A stretch of DNA of 64,000 nt from an uncultured Verrucomicrobiae bacterium. GTDB lineage: Bacteria > Verrucomicrobiota > Verrucomicrobiia > Limisphaerales > UBA1096. Shown here one piece after another: positions 1 through 12,400 of this stretch. Under the pieces are notes generated by a model that saw nothing but the letters and a program-made list of their open reading frames with translations, was not told the origin of the DNA and did no database searches. The first letter of the stretch is position 1. The number at the start of each line of letters is the position of its first letter. Location: assembly GCA_937770485.1 (NCBI GenBank), contig CALJHX010000025.1:1-64000 (forward strand). The letters are read 5' to 3'. The position numbers and the translations under genes were made by a program.

Positions 1-507
1 CATAACTCAAATTTTTATGACTTTGTAATTGCTGTAAATATGATTCACCACGTTCCTTATCCAATGAAATTTTTTGCTGAAATGCATAGAATATTAAAAA
101 GTGGAGGTAAACTGATTATTCAAGAAGCTTATTGTTCTTTAATATTTCAAATGATTACAATTATTATGAGGCATGAAGGATTCGATTTTACAAAAGATGT
201 TTGGAATGAAGATGCCCCCATGTCAGATGAAAACGATAGATGGTCTGGAAATATTGCAATTCCTCATTTAGTCTTTGATGATATTGAAAAATTTAATAAA
301 ATATTGGGAACTAAATTTTCAATTGAACATCAAAAGTTTTATGAATGTTTTGTGTTTCTTAATTCTGGTGGTGTTTCCTCAAAAACTTTTTACATTCCCC
401 TTAATGATTTTTTTTTAAAGGTTTTAAATTTTATTGATAATATTTTAGTGAAACTTTTTCCCGGAATTTTTGCCATGGGAAGACAAATTGTATTAAAAAA
501 ACTATAA
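1..507 (+). CDS. SAM-dependent methyltransferase, C-terminal part (5' truncated by window edge)
   Basis: The reading frame is open from base 1, so the gene begins before the window; the first internal Met is at base 40. The visible start, FDFVIAVNMIHHVPYP followed by EMHRILKSGGKLII, is the post-motif region of class I (Methyltransf_11-like) SAM-dependent methyltransferases, where the strand-5 HHV segment precedes an RxLKxGG turn. The SAM-binding motif I would lie upstream and is not visible. The substrate cannot be told. DNA is very AT-rich, as in SAR11. The stop at 505-507 nearly abuts the convergent sugar dehydrogenase gene. Confidence 0.7.
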   Translation, partial: HNSNFYDFVIAVNMIHHVPYPMKFFAEMHRILKSGGKLIIQEAYCSLIFQMITIIMRHEGFDFTKDVWNEDAPMSDENDRWSGNIAIPHLVFDDIEKFNKILGTKFSIEHQKFYECFVFLNSGGVSSKTFYIPLNDFFLKVLNFIDNILVKLFPGIFAMGRQIVLKKL

Positions 508-508
508 A

Positions 509-1747
509 TTATTTTCTAAATTTACTAAATTTCGCTTTGTAAAGACCATCTGCATCAGAACTAAAGTAAAAATATCCATCATCGTCATTAAAAATATTTC
601 CATCGTAATTAAGTCCAAAATGTCTTAATCTTTTATCTAATGGAATCTTTTCAATACTGAAAATTCTGTAAGGATCTTTTTCAAGCAAGAAAATTATCAA
701 TGACATTTCCTTTAAACTAAGACCCATTAAACAAGTAAAATTTTCATAGTGTAAAGATAAATTTTTAGGACATATATTTAATGATGAAGGTGCAACTGCT
801 GGTAAAAAACTATAAATTGGTTCTATAAAATTTAGCTTTTTATGTGACCTAGAAAAGCTTCTACCATTATTATATCGTGTTCCTAAAGAAGCTATTGGCC
901 ATCCATAATTATTTCCTTCTTTAATTTCATTTAGCTCATCTCCTCCTTGGGGACCGTGTTCTAGCGAAAAAATTGTATCTTCGAATTTGACAAGACCTTG
1001 TGGATTTCTATGCCCAGTTGAAAAAAAACTATACTTAACATCTTCCTCTAAAATATCATTTTTTTTAATTTTTATTAATTTTCCAAATATTGAGTCGCTA
1101 TCTTGTGAAAGATTATCTATTTCTTCTGATAGGTGTGTAGGAACTCCAATTGAAAGAATCAAGCTGTCATTATTAAAAATATAAGCTCCTCCTAGCCCTC
1201 CAAAATTTATTAGCTTTTTATCAGGTATACATTTGCTTTTTATTATTTCTTTTGAGTAGTTAATATTAAAAATTGAAGCATAGATGCAAGAAAATTGTTT
1301 TTGTGAAATCAAAGCAAATTTTTGATCTTTTATTTGAAAAACACTTTTTACCCCACCATCTTGTTCTAAATAAAAATTAAGTGGTAAATTTATCTCGTTT
1401 GTAGAATCATTAGATAATTGAAGTCCTTTACGGGTAAAAATCTCATACTTCACTTCTTTATTTTGTTTTTTTAGAAAAATCGATGCAGTTTTACCTTCAT
1501 AACTTTTTACTTTTTCTAAATTCAAAGAAAAAGAATTAGCAAAGTATTCTTCTGATTTTTTTTTAGATTGAATATTATCTTCCTTTTTATCTATATTTAC
1601 AAATCTATCAACTAACCCAATTTTTTTAAGAAAAAAATAGTAATATTTTTTTGGAACTTCTACAAGCTTAGGGTTTTCGTAACCTGCAAAAATACTAAAA
1701 ATAATAATTAAAATAAAAGATAAATATTTTGTTAGCTTATTTTTCAC
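509..1747 (-). CDS. PQQ-dependent aldose/sorbosone-type sugar dehydrogenase
   Basis: A 412-aa protein with an N-terminal hydrophobic segment (about residues 8-22, KYLSFILIIIFSIFAGY) that should export or anchor it in the periplasm. The second half carries the hallmarks of the glucose/sorbosone dehydrogenase (GSDH) beta-propeller: HRNPQGL, EHGPQGGDELN and NYGWP, which in this family surround the PQQ and active-site region. Members oxidise sugars or related alcohols using PQQ. The first 100 residues are lysine-rich and poorly conserved. It lies 8 bp downstream of mdh on the same strand and may be cotranscribed. The substrate is unknown; the family call is firm, the activity inferred. Confidence 0.75.
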   Translation of the reverse strand: MKNKLTKYLSFILIIIFSIFAGYENPKLVEVPKKYYYFFLKKIGLVDRFVNIDKKEDNIQSKKKSEEYFANSFSLNLEKVKSYEGKTASIFLKKQNKEVKYEIFTRKGLQLSNDSTNEINLPLNFYLEQDGGVKSVFQIKDQKFALISQKQFSCIYASIFNINYSKEIIKSKCIPDKKLINFGGLGGAYIFNNDSLILSIGVPTHLSEEIDNLSQDSDSIFGKLIKIKKNDILEEDVKYSFFSTGHRNPQGLVKFEDTIFSLEHGPQGGDELNEIKEGNNYGWPIASLGTRYNNGRSFSRSHKKLNFIEPIYSFLPAVAPSSLNICPKNLSLHYENFTCLMGLSLKEMSLIIFLLEKDPYRIFSIEKIPLDKRLRHFGLNYDGNIFNDDDGYFYFSSDADGLYKAKFSKFRK

Positions 1748-1755
1748 AGATTAAT

Positions 1756-4221
<2,466 letters not shown>

Positions 4222-4286
4222 GATGTAATTGAATAAATAAGGTTTTAACTTGTTGCAAGCATTTTCTTAATAGATCCAATAGCTTA

Positions 4287-4336
4287 GTACTCTGCGTTGA
4301 TACCACTGCTTAAGCAGTGGTATCAACGCAGAGTAC
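4287..4336. other. SMART/template-switch PCR adapter dimer at a chimeric junction
   Basis: A perfect 50-bp palindrome: 4287-4311 is the exact reverse complement of 4312-4336, and each arm is the 25-nt oligo beginning AAGCAGTGGTATCAACG and ending GCAGAGTAC, the widely used SMART / template-switch PCR primer (also used in low-input long-read library amplification). The A at 4286 matches the extra T of the ligated adapter version. To its left lies AT-rich SAR11-like DNA, to its right unrelated verrucomicrobial-type DNA. This is synthetic DNA marking two amplicons joined end to end, not a biological inverted repeat. Confidence 0.97.
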
Positions 4337-5534
4337 ATTTGAGATAACCCCGGTGACAGGAGATGGGTACCAGATGGTGAGAACATACAAGGCTGTAGCA
4401 AAGTCAGACCCTTGGCTCGAATCTGGCCGTGATACTGGGAGGTTCCGGTTTACAATAAATACAGTAACTATTGAGTCTCTAAATCTCCAGGTCAACGCAG
4501 CGGAGGGAGCAAACAAACTCATTTGGGTGCAGAAAGATTTTAACATGCTAGCTGGTTTTAACCTGTACAAGTCGACCACAAAGGACGGTACCTATAAAAA
4601 AATTAATCGTGCGTTGATTCCGAAAATTAAAAGAAGTTACGTTGATACAGGAGTTGCGCCAGGTAGTAAGTATTTCTATAAATATAAGGTTGTCGATACT
4701 CAGGGGACTGAGTCGGCCTTTTCCAACCTGGATGATGCAACCCCAATAATGGTGGTATTACCTTTAATAAAACATGATCGAATAACAACCGGGGAGGTCC
4801 AAAAAGATATTACATTAATAGCTGAGGTAACGGATAACGTCGATATCAAGGATGTGTCTGTTTATTACAGGCTTATAGGTGCAAAAACATATAATAAAGT
4901 AGTTGCAAACAAGATCAGTGGAAATATGCCTGGATATTTGAAGTTTCAGGCTACCGTGCCAGGTGCAGTGGTTTTCGCACCTGGATTGGAGTATTATATA
5001 GAGGTGTATGATGGTGTGAGCACAAATAGTCATGCCACACCGGACACTCCAAACAAGATTATATTGGAAAACACTTTGTACTTAAGTTATTTGGAACCAA
5101 GCAGTGGTTCGTTGGAGGGAGGAAATAAGATTACTGTCACCGGGACGAATTTTGAGGCTGGGATGGATATTTACTTTGGCACCAAGAAGGCTACCGACAT
5201 TGTCATTAATAGTGCCACTGAGTTAACCTGTTCAAGCCCGAAACATTTTCCTACTTATGTGGATGTTCGTATCGAGAATAAATCAAGGCAGATGAGTCGG
5301 TTGGTCAACGGGTTTAGTTATACAAGTCCGAAGGTAAACTTGGTGATTTCTGACCGTAAAGTGGCTTTGGGCAGAAACGTCGTAGTGCCACTTGATGTCG
5401 GTGCATTCTCTGGTATGGCTTCAATGGATTCTATCATTTACTATAATGCAAATGATCTAACTGCAGTAAAGGTTTCAGCAGGTGATTTATTGTCTAAATG
5501 GAGTTTTTCTTCGAATATAGGAGGAAAAAGGTAA
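4337..5534 (+). CDS. giant protein gene 1, first visible piece: Fn3-like, TIG and cohesin-like domains (5' truncated)
   Basis: Open frame entering from the adapter; the apparent GTG start at 4317 is adapter sequence, so the true N terminus is missing. Order of domains: an Fn3-like segment at about 4480-4750 (GFNLYKSTTKDGTY, SKYFYKYKVVDTQGTESAFS); a second beta domain to about 5060; an IPT/TIG domain at about 5086-5325 (LEPSSGSLEGGNKITVTGTN, FGTKKATDI); and the first half of a cohesin-like domain (RNVVVPLDVGAFSGMASMDS ... DLTAVKVSAGDLLSKWSFSS). The frame is lost at the A-run 5525-5529, in the middle of the cohesin domain. It continues directly in 5569-8826. Confidence 0.8.
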
Positions 5535-5568
5535 GATTGTAATCTCGGCGGCTTCACCCTCTGGTACT

Positions 5569-8500
5569 GTGAGTGGTACGGGCAATTTGGTTAACATAGA
5601 GTTTAAAGCGATTGGAGAACCGGGTAAGGTTTCCCCTGTCACCCTAGGTGCGACATCATTAAATGAGGGTTCTATTGAGTTCAACGCTATTAATGGTTCA
5701 GTTTCTATCGACAGTTCGGAAGATTCAAAGGCAACAATAAACATAACAAATCTTAAGCATGTGTATGATGGAAGTCCCAAATCTGCCAGTGTAAGTATTT
5801 CAGTAACAGTTGATCAGACTATAGTGACATATAAAGGTAAGTCCTCAGACGATACGATTTATGAAGAGAGTAGGACGCCCCCAACTAATGCAGGGTTGTA
5901 TACTGTAAAAGTAAAGGTTCATGACAAGCAATATACTGGAGAGAAGGAGGCTTTTCTGGAAATAGAAAAAGCTCCAGTTACAATTAGTCTAACGGATCTA
6001 AGTCATATAAAAGATGGTAATGCCAAGCAACCCCAAGTATCCATTTCAGTTGCTGGTTTAAATCTGAAGACAGAGTATCGGGATTCAGGGGAGAACAAAT
6101 TGCCGGGTTCACCATCCGACGAGGGGACATACCGAGTAAAGGTCGAGTTGGATGAAAACAACTACCAGGGTAGCGCATTCGCTGATTTAACAATTAAAAG
6201 AATAGTTGGGGCAATAACATTAGATAATCTAACTCAAACATATGATGGAACGTATAAGCCTGCCAGATTAGTAACGATCCCGGATGGAGCAGCAGTTTCA
6301 GTTAAATATGACGGGTCTGATGAAGTGCCAATAAATGCGGGATCATATTATGTCACTGCAGTCTTTGGCAATCCCAAGTACAAGGGTTCAGCTACAGGAA
6401 CACTTGTTATAAGAAAGCGTGAAGCAAAAATTGCAGTGGCGAATACCGTTCAGGATTATTCAGGGCAGCCTAAACAAGTAAGCGTGACAACTGTGCCTTC
6501 AGGCTTGGCTTATAATGTAACATACGATGGGGGGAGTACTGCTCCTAGTGATTACGGAACTTACTCTGTTAAAGTGGTAATTAATGATTCAAATAATACG
6601 GCTGAGTTGAGTAAGACGCTAACCATTAAAAAGCCAGATGCTGCAATAACTTTAACTAGACTGGCCAAAGTTTATGATGGGAATGTAAGTCCTGTAGGAA
6701 TAACGATTGTTCCGGCAGGTCTTAAGCATAATATTACCTATAACGGCTCCAGCGATCCCCCTACTGAACCTGGTAAATATAGTGTCGAAGCAGTAATTGA
6801 TGACACAACCTACCAGGGAAGTTCGAGTGGAGAACTGGTTATAACAAAGTCGGTTGCCACGATAAATATAGGGAATATAAGCCAGAAATATGATGGCGAG
6901 GCAAAATTGATTTCAGTAACTACAACACCGCCCGGATTGACAAGTATTATAAAATACAACGGAACTGATCTGCAGCCTGTTTCTGCCGGAAAGTATGACG
7001 TTACAGTGGCTTTAAATGATAGTCGGTATCAGGGTTCCTGGTCGGGAACACTTACAATCGAAAAGGCGGAAGCAGTAATCGAATTCGCTAATTTAATAAA
7101 TATAATAGACGGAACACCTAAAGCTGGAGTCATCACAAGTATACCAAATGGTTTGAATTTAGTTGTTGAATACTTAAATACTGAAGGTGAAACACTTGGA
7201 ACAGCTCCTTCAGCGGTTGGTGTTTACCAAGTGAAGGTAACAGTGACAGAAAACAATTATTTTGGGGAATCAACTAAGACACTTAAAATTAATGCTAAGG
7301 ATCCATTTGGATTACCTGTGACTTATCCACAGATATCAGCGCAACTTCTTGGATCTGTTGATATTTTCGGTGTCCCCGCATCAGATGGTGATGTGATTGC
7401 AGCTTTTGTGGGAAGTGAATTGAGGGGTAAGCAACAGATCGTTGTAAATAATGGGGTAGCATATGCAACGGTAACCATCAGCGTACTTGAGGAAGGTGAA
7501 AAGATGACGCTTAAGTTGTGGAGAAGAGATAAAGATGTGTTGGTAGATTATGAAGAAGAATTTTTAATCAGCCCGGCTCAAAAAATAGGTGAATATCCGG
7601 ACAACTTGTATGTTTTAAGTTTCGGAGGGTTTGTAGAGCAAACAATCAATTTGAATAAAGGATGGAATTTAATATCATTTGCAATTATTGCTGACGATAT
7701 GAACCCGGCTAAATTATTTGAATCAATTAAAAGTTCATTATTGATAATAAAGGATACTACTAGTATTTATAACCCTGATATACCTGAGTTCTTGAATACC
7801 TTAAAGAAGACACGACTGGATAAAGGTTACTGGGTTAAAATGAAAGAAGACAAGTTTTTGACCATTCAAGGGTCAAGGCCCAAAGAAGTGACTGTTAATT
7901 TACGAAGTGGGTGGAACTTAATCGGTTATCCTGTCAGTAAGGCTGAGGCTCCTTCTGAGGTAATGAAATCAATTGTAAATGACGTTGAAACAGTAAAAAG
8001 CACTTTCTCAATGTATGATCCTTCTCTTCCCTCATTCCTGAACACGCTTAAGCAAATGGAAGCTGGAAAAGGGTATTGGGTCAAAATGAAGAATGAAGCT
8101 GACCTAAAATTTGGAAATGGTGACAGCGGATTAAGAACTATACAGAAAATGGCTTCTGATGAAGCTCTAGTCGGAGGTTTTGGTCAGATAATAATTTATC
8201 CAAACACACCTTCAACTCTAATTGGCACCTCATATATAGACGGCATTATTCAGGAAGAAGGTGATTTCATTGCTGCATTTGTAGAAAATGAATTGAGGGG
8301 TGCGCAATATATTGAATTTCATGAAGGTGAATCCTATGTGACGCTTAATGTTAATATGAAAGGAAATGAGTCCCTGAAAATCTATTATTGGGATTCAAGT
8401 GAGGCGATTGGTTATGCGATGAGCAGTGAAATTTCCGCGTCAATTGGAGAGACCTACGGATCCCTATCTAATTTGTTAAAATTTCACTTTTCATCTGAGA

Positions 8501-8826
8501 GACTTGATGAAGAATCGTCTCCTTATATATCGCAAACAGGCGATAATGAGATTGGTGTAACCTATACAGTAAAAGATGCTTCAGGAGTTGAATCTATTCC
8601 AGTAAAAGAACAGCCGATAATCACAATTAACTTAGTTGGTGACTCGCTTTATATTCGCAGTAAAGCACAGGACAAGGAAAAAGTTTACGTTCTGGAAAGT
8701 TCTTCGAATCTCGATAATTGGATGCCTGTTAAAGTGTTTCAGGGCGTTAATTCAATTGAGTTTAAATTAAATAATCCAGAGAATAATTTAAGAGGGTATT
8801 ATAGAATAAAAGTAAAGTCTGAGTAA
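5569..8826 (+). CDS. giant protein gene 1, second piece: MBG-like repeats, ELRG domains, GWNLIS module, C-terminal module
   Basis: Continues the cohesin-like domain (GTGNLVNIEFKA) after an apparent one-base insertion; coding really resumes at about 5530 (GKIVISAASPSGTVS), before the first ATG/GTG. Then seven MBG-like units of about 75 aa (5728-7290; signature YDG...P, YxGS, T-L-x-I), an ELRG domain (7310-7625; GDVIAAFVGSELRGKQ), a paired GWNLIS/GYWVKM module (7640-8110, two halves each with an NPxxPxFLNTLK-type motif), a second ELRG domain (8175-8490; GDFIAAFVENELRG) and a C-terminal module with VLESSSNLDNW ... GYYRIKV, typical of verrucomicrobial secreted proteins. No enzyme domain is visible. 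Likely extracellular. The whole gene codes for at least 1,500 aa. Confidence 0.85.
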   Translation: MSGTGNLVNIEFKAIGEPGKVSPVTLGATSLNEGSIEFNAINGSVSIDSSEDSKATINITNLKHVYDGSPKSASVSISVTVDQTIVTYKGKSSDDTIYEESRTPPTNAGLYTVKVKVHDKQYTGEKEAFLEIEKAPVTISLTDLSHIKDGNAKQPQVSISVAGLNLKTEYRDSGENKLPGSPSDEGTYRVKVELDENNYQGSAFADLTIKRIVGAITLDNLTQTYDGTYKPARLVTIPDGAAVSVKYDGSDEVPINAGSYYVTAVFGNPKYKGSATGTLVIRKREAKIAVANTVQDYSGQPKQVSVTTVPSGLAYNVTYDGGSTAPSDYGTYSVKVVINDSNNTAELSKTLTIKKPDAAITLTRLAKVYDGNVSPVGITIVPAGLKHNITYNGSSDPPTEPGKYSVEAVIDDTTYQGSSSGELVITKSVATINIGNISQKYDGEAKLISVTTTPPGLTSIIKYNGTDLQPVSAGKYDVTVALNDSRYQGSWSGTLTIEKAEAVIEFANLINIIDGTPKAGVITSIPNGLNLVVEYLNTEGETLGTAPSAVGVYQVKVTVTENNYFGESTKTLKINAKDPFGLPVTYPQISAQLLGSVDIFGVPASDGDVIAAFVGSELRGKQQIVVNNGVAYATVTISVLEEGEKMTLKLWRRDKDVLVDYEEEFLISPAQKIGEYPDNLYVLSFGGFVEQTINLNKGWNLISFAIIADDMNPAKLFESIKSSLLIIKDTTSIYNPDIPEFLNTLKKTRLDKGYWVKMKEDKFLTIQGSRPKEVTVNLRSGWNLIGYPVSKAEAPSEVMKSIVNDVETVKSTFSMYDPSLPSFLNTLKQMEAGKGYWVKMKNEADLKFGNGDSGLRTIQKMASDEALVGGFGQIIIYPNTPSTLIGTSYIDGIIQEEGDFIAAFVENELRGAQYIEFHEGESYVTLNVNMKGNESLKIYYWDSSEAIGYAMSSEISASIGETYGSLSNLLKFHFSSERLDEESSPYISQTGDNEIGVTYTVKDASGVESIPVKEQPIITINLVGDSLYIRSKAQDKEKVYVLESSSNLDNWMPVKVFQGVNSIEFKLNNPENNLRGYYRIKVKSE

Positions 8827-9452
8827 TATTACGTTATCCAGAGACCAGTTTATTTTAATATCTAATCAGTTATATCTCACGTATTAATTTAATCTGTATA
8901 ACGGCATAATAGCTTATACTTTGATAGGATTGCAATTAGACTAATTTATAAGTTGCAACACCAAATGAATTTGATTTGTAAATCTAAAGATACTGCTTCT
9001 GCTAACTCAGTTTTTTAGAAAAAACTAATTTTAGAAGTGAGTAGTTTGTTTAAACTTGTAGAGAATTGGGTTTTTACTCATCCCTTACTCAATTCTTTTG
9101 TTAATGCCAGGTCGAATAAAGGCACGAGATTCACCCCGCTTCATTATCTCCTAATGGTTTTATTTGGGCATAATACTTTGTAGTGACATTAGTTAAAGCC
9201 TGCAATTAGAGACCTTTCTACTTGGTTAGTTATGAAAATACTTGAATCACAATTATTGTTTTTTCAGATACAAATATAATTATATTAATTAGATAATGCG
9301 AGGTCACGTTATCTAATATTTGTTGAAGCATTCGTTCAATTTAGTGAAATCAATTAATTTATTTCTTTGGTCGACCAAGTTTAAATATTAAAAATAATTA
9401 TTTAACTTAATTTATATTATTAACAACCTAATGGTTCTTAAATTTTTTTGAA
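8827..9452. other. AT-rich intergenic spacer between giant genes 1 and 2
   Basis: A 626-bp stretch without a credible ORF. It holds a weak A/T hairpin at about 9009-9026 and a hairpin with a short T-run at 9063-9098 (separate entry). The last 100 bp before the 9453 start are extremely AT-rich and presumably contain the gene 2 promoter, but I cannot pick a convincing -35/-10 pair. Confidence 0.6.
9063..9098 (+). terminator. possible intrinsic terminator downstream of giant gene 1
   Basis: GAATTGGG (9063-9070) can pair with CTCAATTC (9088-9095; one G-U pair), followed by TTTT. The loop is long (17 nt) and the site is about 240 bp past the stop codon, so this is only a candidate. A similar GAATTG/CAATTC hairpin followed by Ts occurs at 24096-24153, before giant gene 3. 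Confidence 0.3.
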
Positions 9453-12400
9453 ATGGTGCATTTGATAAACAGAATTAAAAATTTATTTATTTTATTAGCC
9501 TTTTCAATTCCTTATATTGGAATTGGCGGTCCTAGTTGGGAGGTGGAATCATCAAGTGCTGTTAATGAAGGGTCTGGTGTGAGCGTTACAGTGGTAAAGA
9601 CATTAAGCCGTTTTCCCAAAGGAACAGAAATCACATTTTCTGGAGGGGGGTTATTGGTGTTGACTGCTGATGCGGTTAAAGGGGCTGTGGAACTGACTGG
9701 TGATTTGAGGAGGGTTGGTATATCCAACGGTGAAACAGGAAGTAGTATTAATACTACTTTAAATACAAGCGTTACCTTTTATTCATCCCCTAAACTTAAT
9801 GGCGGTATACCTTCTGATGGTGATAAGGTCGGGGCATTTGTGGGAGATGTGTTAAGGGGTGAGGAATCTGTAATAATTTATAACAATATAAGCTACTGTT
9901 TTATAACGGTTAGAGTCAAGGTGGGTGATAGTGTAAGTTTTAAGTTATACGATTCAAACTTAAGGAGGACGTTAGATGGAGTTGATGCTGCTGTAACCAT
10001 CAGTTCAAGTCATATGGCCTCGCAGGCAATAGGTGATCCTTCATTTTCACCTCCTTATGTTCTTAGCTTCGCAGATCAGAAAGACAAAGCTTCTGCAGTA
10101 ATAGAAATTAAAAATTTACAGCACACATATGATGGGTCTGTAAAATCTGCTTTAGCAACTACTGATCCACAAGAGCTAAATGTTAATTTAACCTATAAAG
10201 ATAGTGCTGGTGCGTCTGTAGATCCAATTAATGTTGGTGTTTATTCTGTTTTGGCGAATGTGTCTGATACTGATTATGAAGGTGTTAAAACTGAAACACT
10301 TATAATAGGTAAGGCCACGCCTGTAATTATGCCAAATTCTAATCATCTTGTTCAGTTTGATCTGCTTAATGATGAAAGAAAAGAAGTTGGATTTGTTGTG
10401 ACTCCAGAAGAGGTAGCAAATAAATATGTCGTATCATATAAGGAAGTGTCAGAAGGGGATGGTTATTACAAAACACTTGGCCCTGACAAAGCTGGGAAAT
10501 ATGATGTTAAGGTAATCGTTGATAGCGCTAATTATTATGGTTCTTATTCTGGTATATTAGAGGTTGCTTCCGTTCCTGACAGTTGGGGGCAATTAGATGT
10601 ACTCCCGTCAGAATCAAAAATAATTTATTCAACAGTTTCAGTAGATGGTACGCCAGCAGGCTCTGACCTTCTGCTGGGAGCATTCGTTGGAGGTAAACTG
10701 CGAGGGATGCAACAATTGTTAAATCCACTAATTAACAATAAGAATTATGCAATATTTGTTATTAATGCAGGTGCCCCGGCTAAGCTAGATATAGTTAGCT
10801 TTAAGTTATTTGATCATGGAAATAATGTGGTATTTGGTGTTTCTGACAGTTATACACTTGAAAATAATATTGGGTCATATGGCAATCCCGTGTCTCTTGG
10901 GTTTGATGCAACGCCTCCGGTTATCACTCTGAATGGTGATCCGAATGTCATGCATGAGGCTGGGAGTGTTTACACTGATTCAGGGGCAAGTGCCTTAGAT
11001 GCTGTGGATGGGGCCGTGGAGGTCACAATTACGGGTTTAGCGCAAAGCAATATTCCGGGTGATTATACTTTGAAATATTCGGCCTCCGATAAAGCTGGCA
11101 ACAAGGCGAAGGAAGTGATTAGAAAGGTGTCAGTGAAAGATACAACAGGGCCGCTGATCACGCTCAGAGGGTTAGCGAGTGTAACGCATGAAGCGGGTGA
11201 GGTTTATGCTGATAAAGGCGCTATTGCTAATGATTCGGTAGATGGGCCTGTGTCTGTAAAGACAATTGGTGATGTAAATCAAAATAAGACAGGGAGTTAC
11301 ACTCTAATATTTAACGCCGTTGATGCTGTCGGAAATAAGAGCACTGAGACTAGGTCGGTTAAAGTGGTGGATACTATGGGACCGGTGATCAGGTTGAAGC
11401 ACAAAGCATTTTTGACGCATGAAGCGGGGGTAAGTTACAAGGATTCAGGGGCCAGTGCGGTGGATGTTGTTGACGGAGATTTGAGCGGAGTTGTGGAGGT
11501 GTTGAGTACAGTAGATATAAGTAAGGTTGGGAGTTACAGCGTAACCTACAGTGTGAGCGACGCCAATGGTAATGCGGCGATTGAGGTGGCTAGGGTGGTA
11601 AACGTAGTAGATACAACCCCGCCGGTGATCACGCTTTTGGGGGGGGCAACGATACAGAACGAGGCCTTGGCAGAGTTTATCGACCCAGGGGTTGATGTGG
11701 TTGATTTAGTTGGTGGAAACCTAGATCCGACTATAACTGGAACTATTGATGTAAACACCGTAGGTACATATGTATTGAAGTATAATGCTAAAGATTCATC
11801 TGGTAACTCAGCGGTAGAAGTTCAAAGAACTGTAACTGTAGGAGATACAGGGATACCAGTAATAAGTATAAATGGTGATGTATTAGTGGTCCAAGAAGCG
11901 AAGGGGACATATGTTGACCGTGGAGCTAAAGCGAGTGATGCGCTGGATGGAAATCTAACGGGAGCGATGAAGAGTGTGAGCACGGTAAACACGGATGTAG
12001 TGGGAGATTACAGTGTGACCTACAGTGTGAGTGACTCAAACGGAAATACAGCGGTGAATGTGGTTAGGACGGTTAAGGTGGTAGATAGTACAATGCCAAA
12101 GATCACTCTGCTTGGAAGCAGTTCGGTGACGCATGAGGCGAAGGATCCTTATGTGGACGGAGGTGTGAAAGCGATTGATTCAATAGACGGCGATTTGACC
12201 AAGTCAGTAACAGTTTTGAGTACAGTGAACACGGATGCGGTGGGTAGTTACAGTGTGACTTACAGTGTGAGTGACTCCAGCGCGAATGCAGCGGTAGAAA
12301 TGTCTAGGACGGTTGGAGTGGTAGATACAACCTTGCCTCTGATCACGCTAAGTGGAAGTAGCACAGTAACGCAAGAGGCGAAGGGGATATATGTGGACAG

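Larger units (their letters stand above)
4337..8826 (+). other. reconstructed giant gene 1 (5' partial)
   Basis: Pieces 4337-5534 and 5569-8826 are one gene: a cohesin-like domain is split exactly at the frame change, and dropping one A from the 5-A run at 5525-5529 restores an unbroken protein of about 1,500 aa. Its C-terminal order (ELRG domain, double GWNLIS module, ELRG domain, verrucomicrobial C-terminal module) is nearly that of gene 2 (double GWNLIS, ELRG, C-terminal module), so the two are paralogues. Its size, signal peptide and promoter are unknown because the adapter junction cuts it. Confidence 0.85.

Noticed and set aside
4287-4336. Natural inverted repeat, attachment site or terminator at 4287-4336
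   Set aside because: Each arm is exactly a commercial library primer, so it is synthetic.
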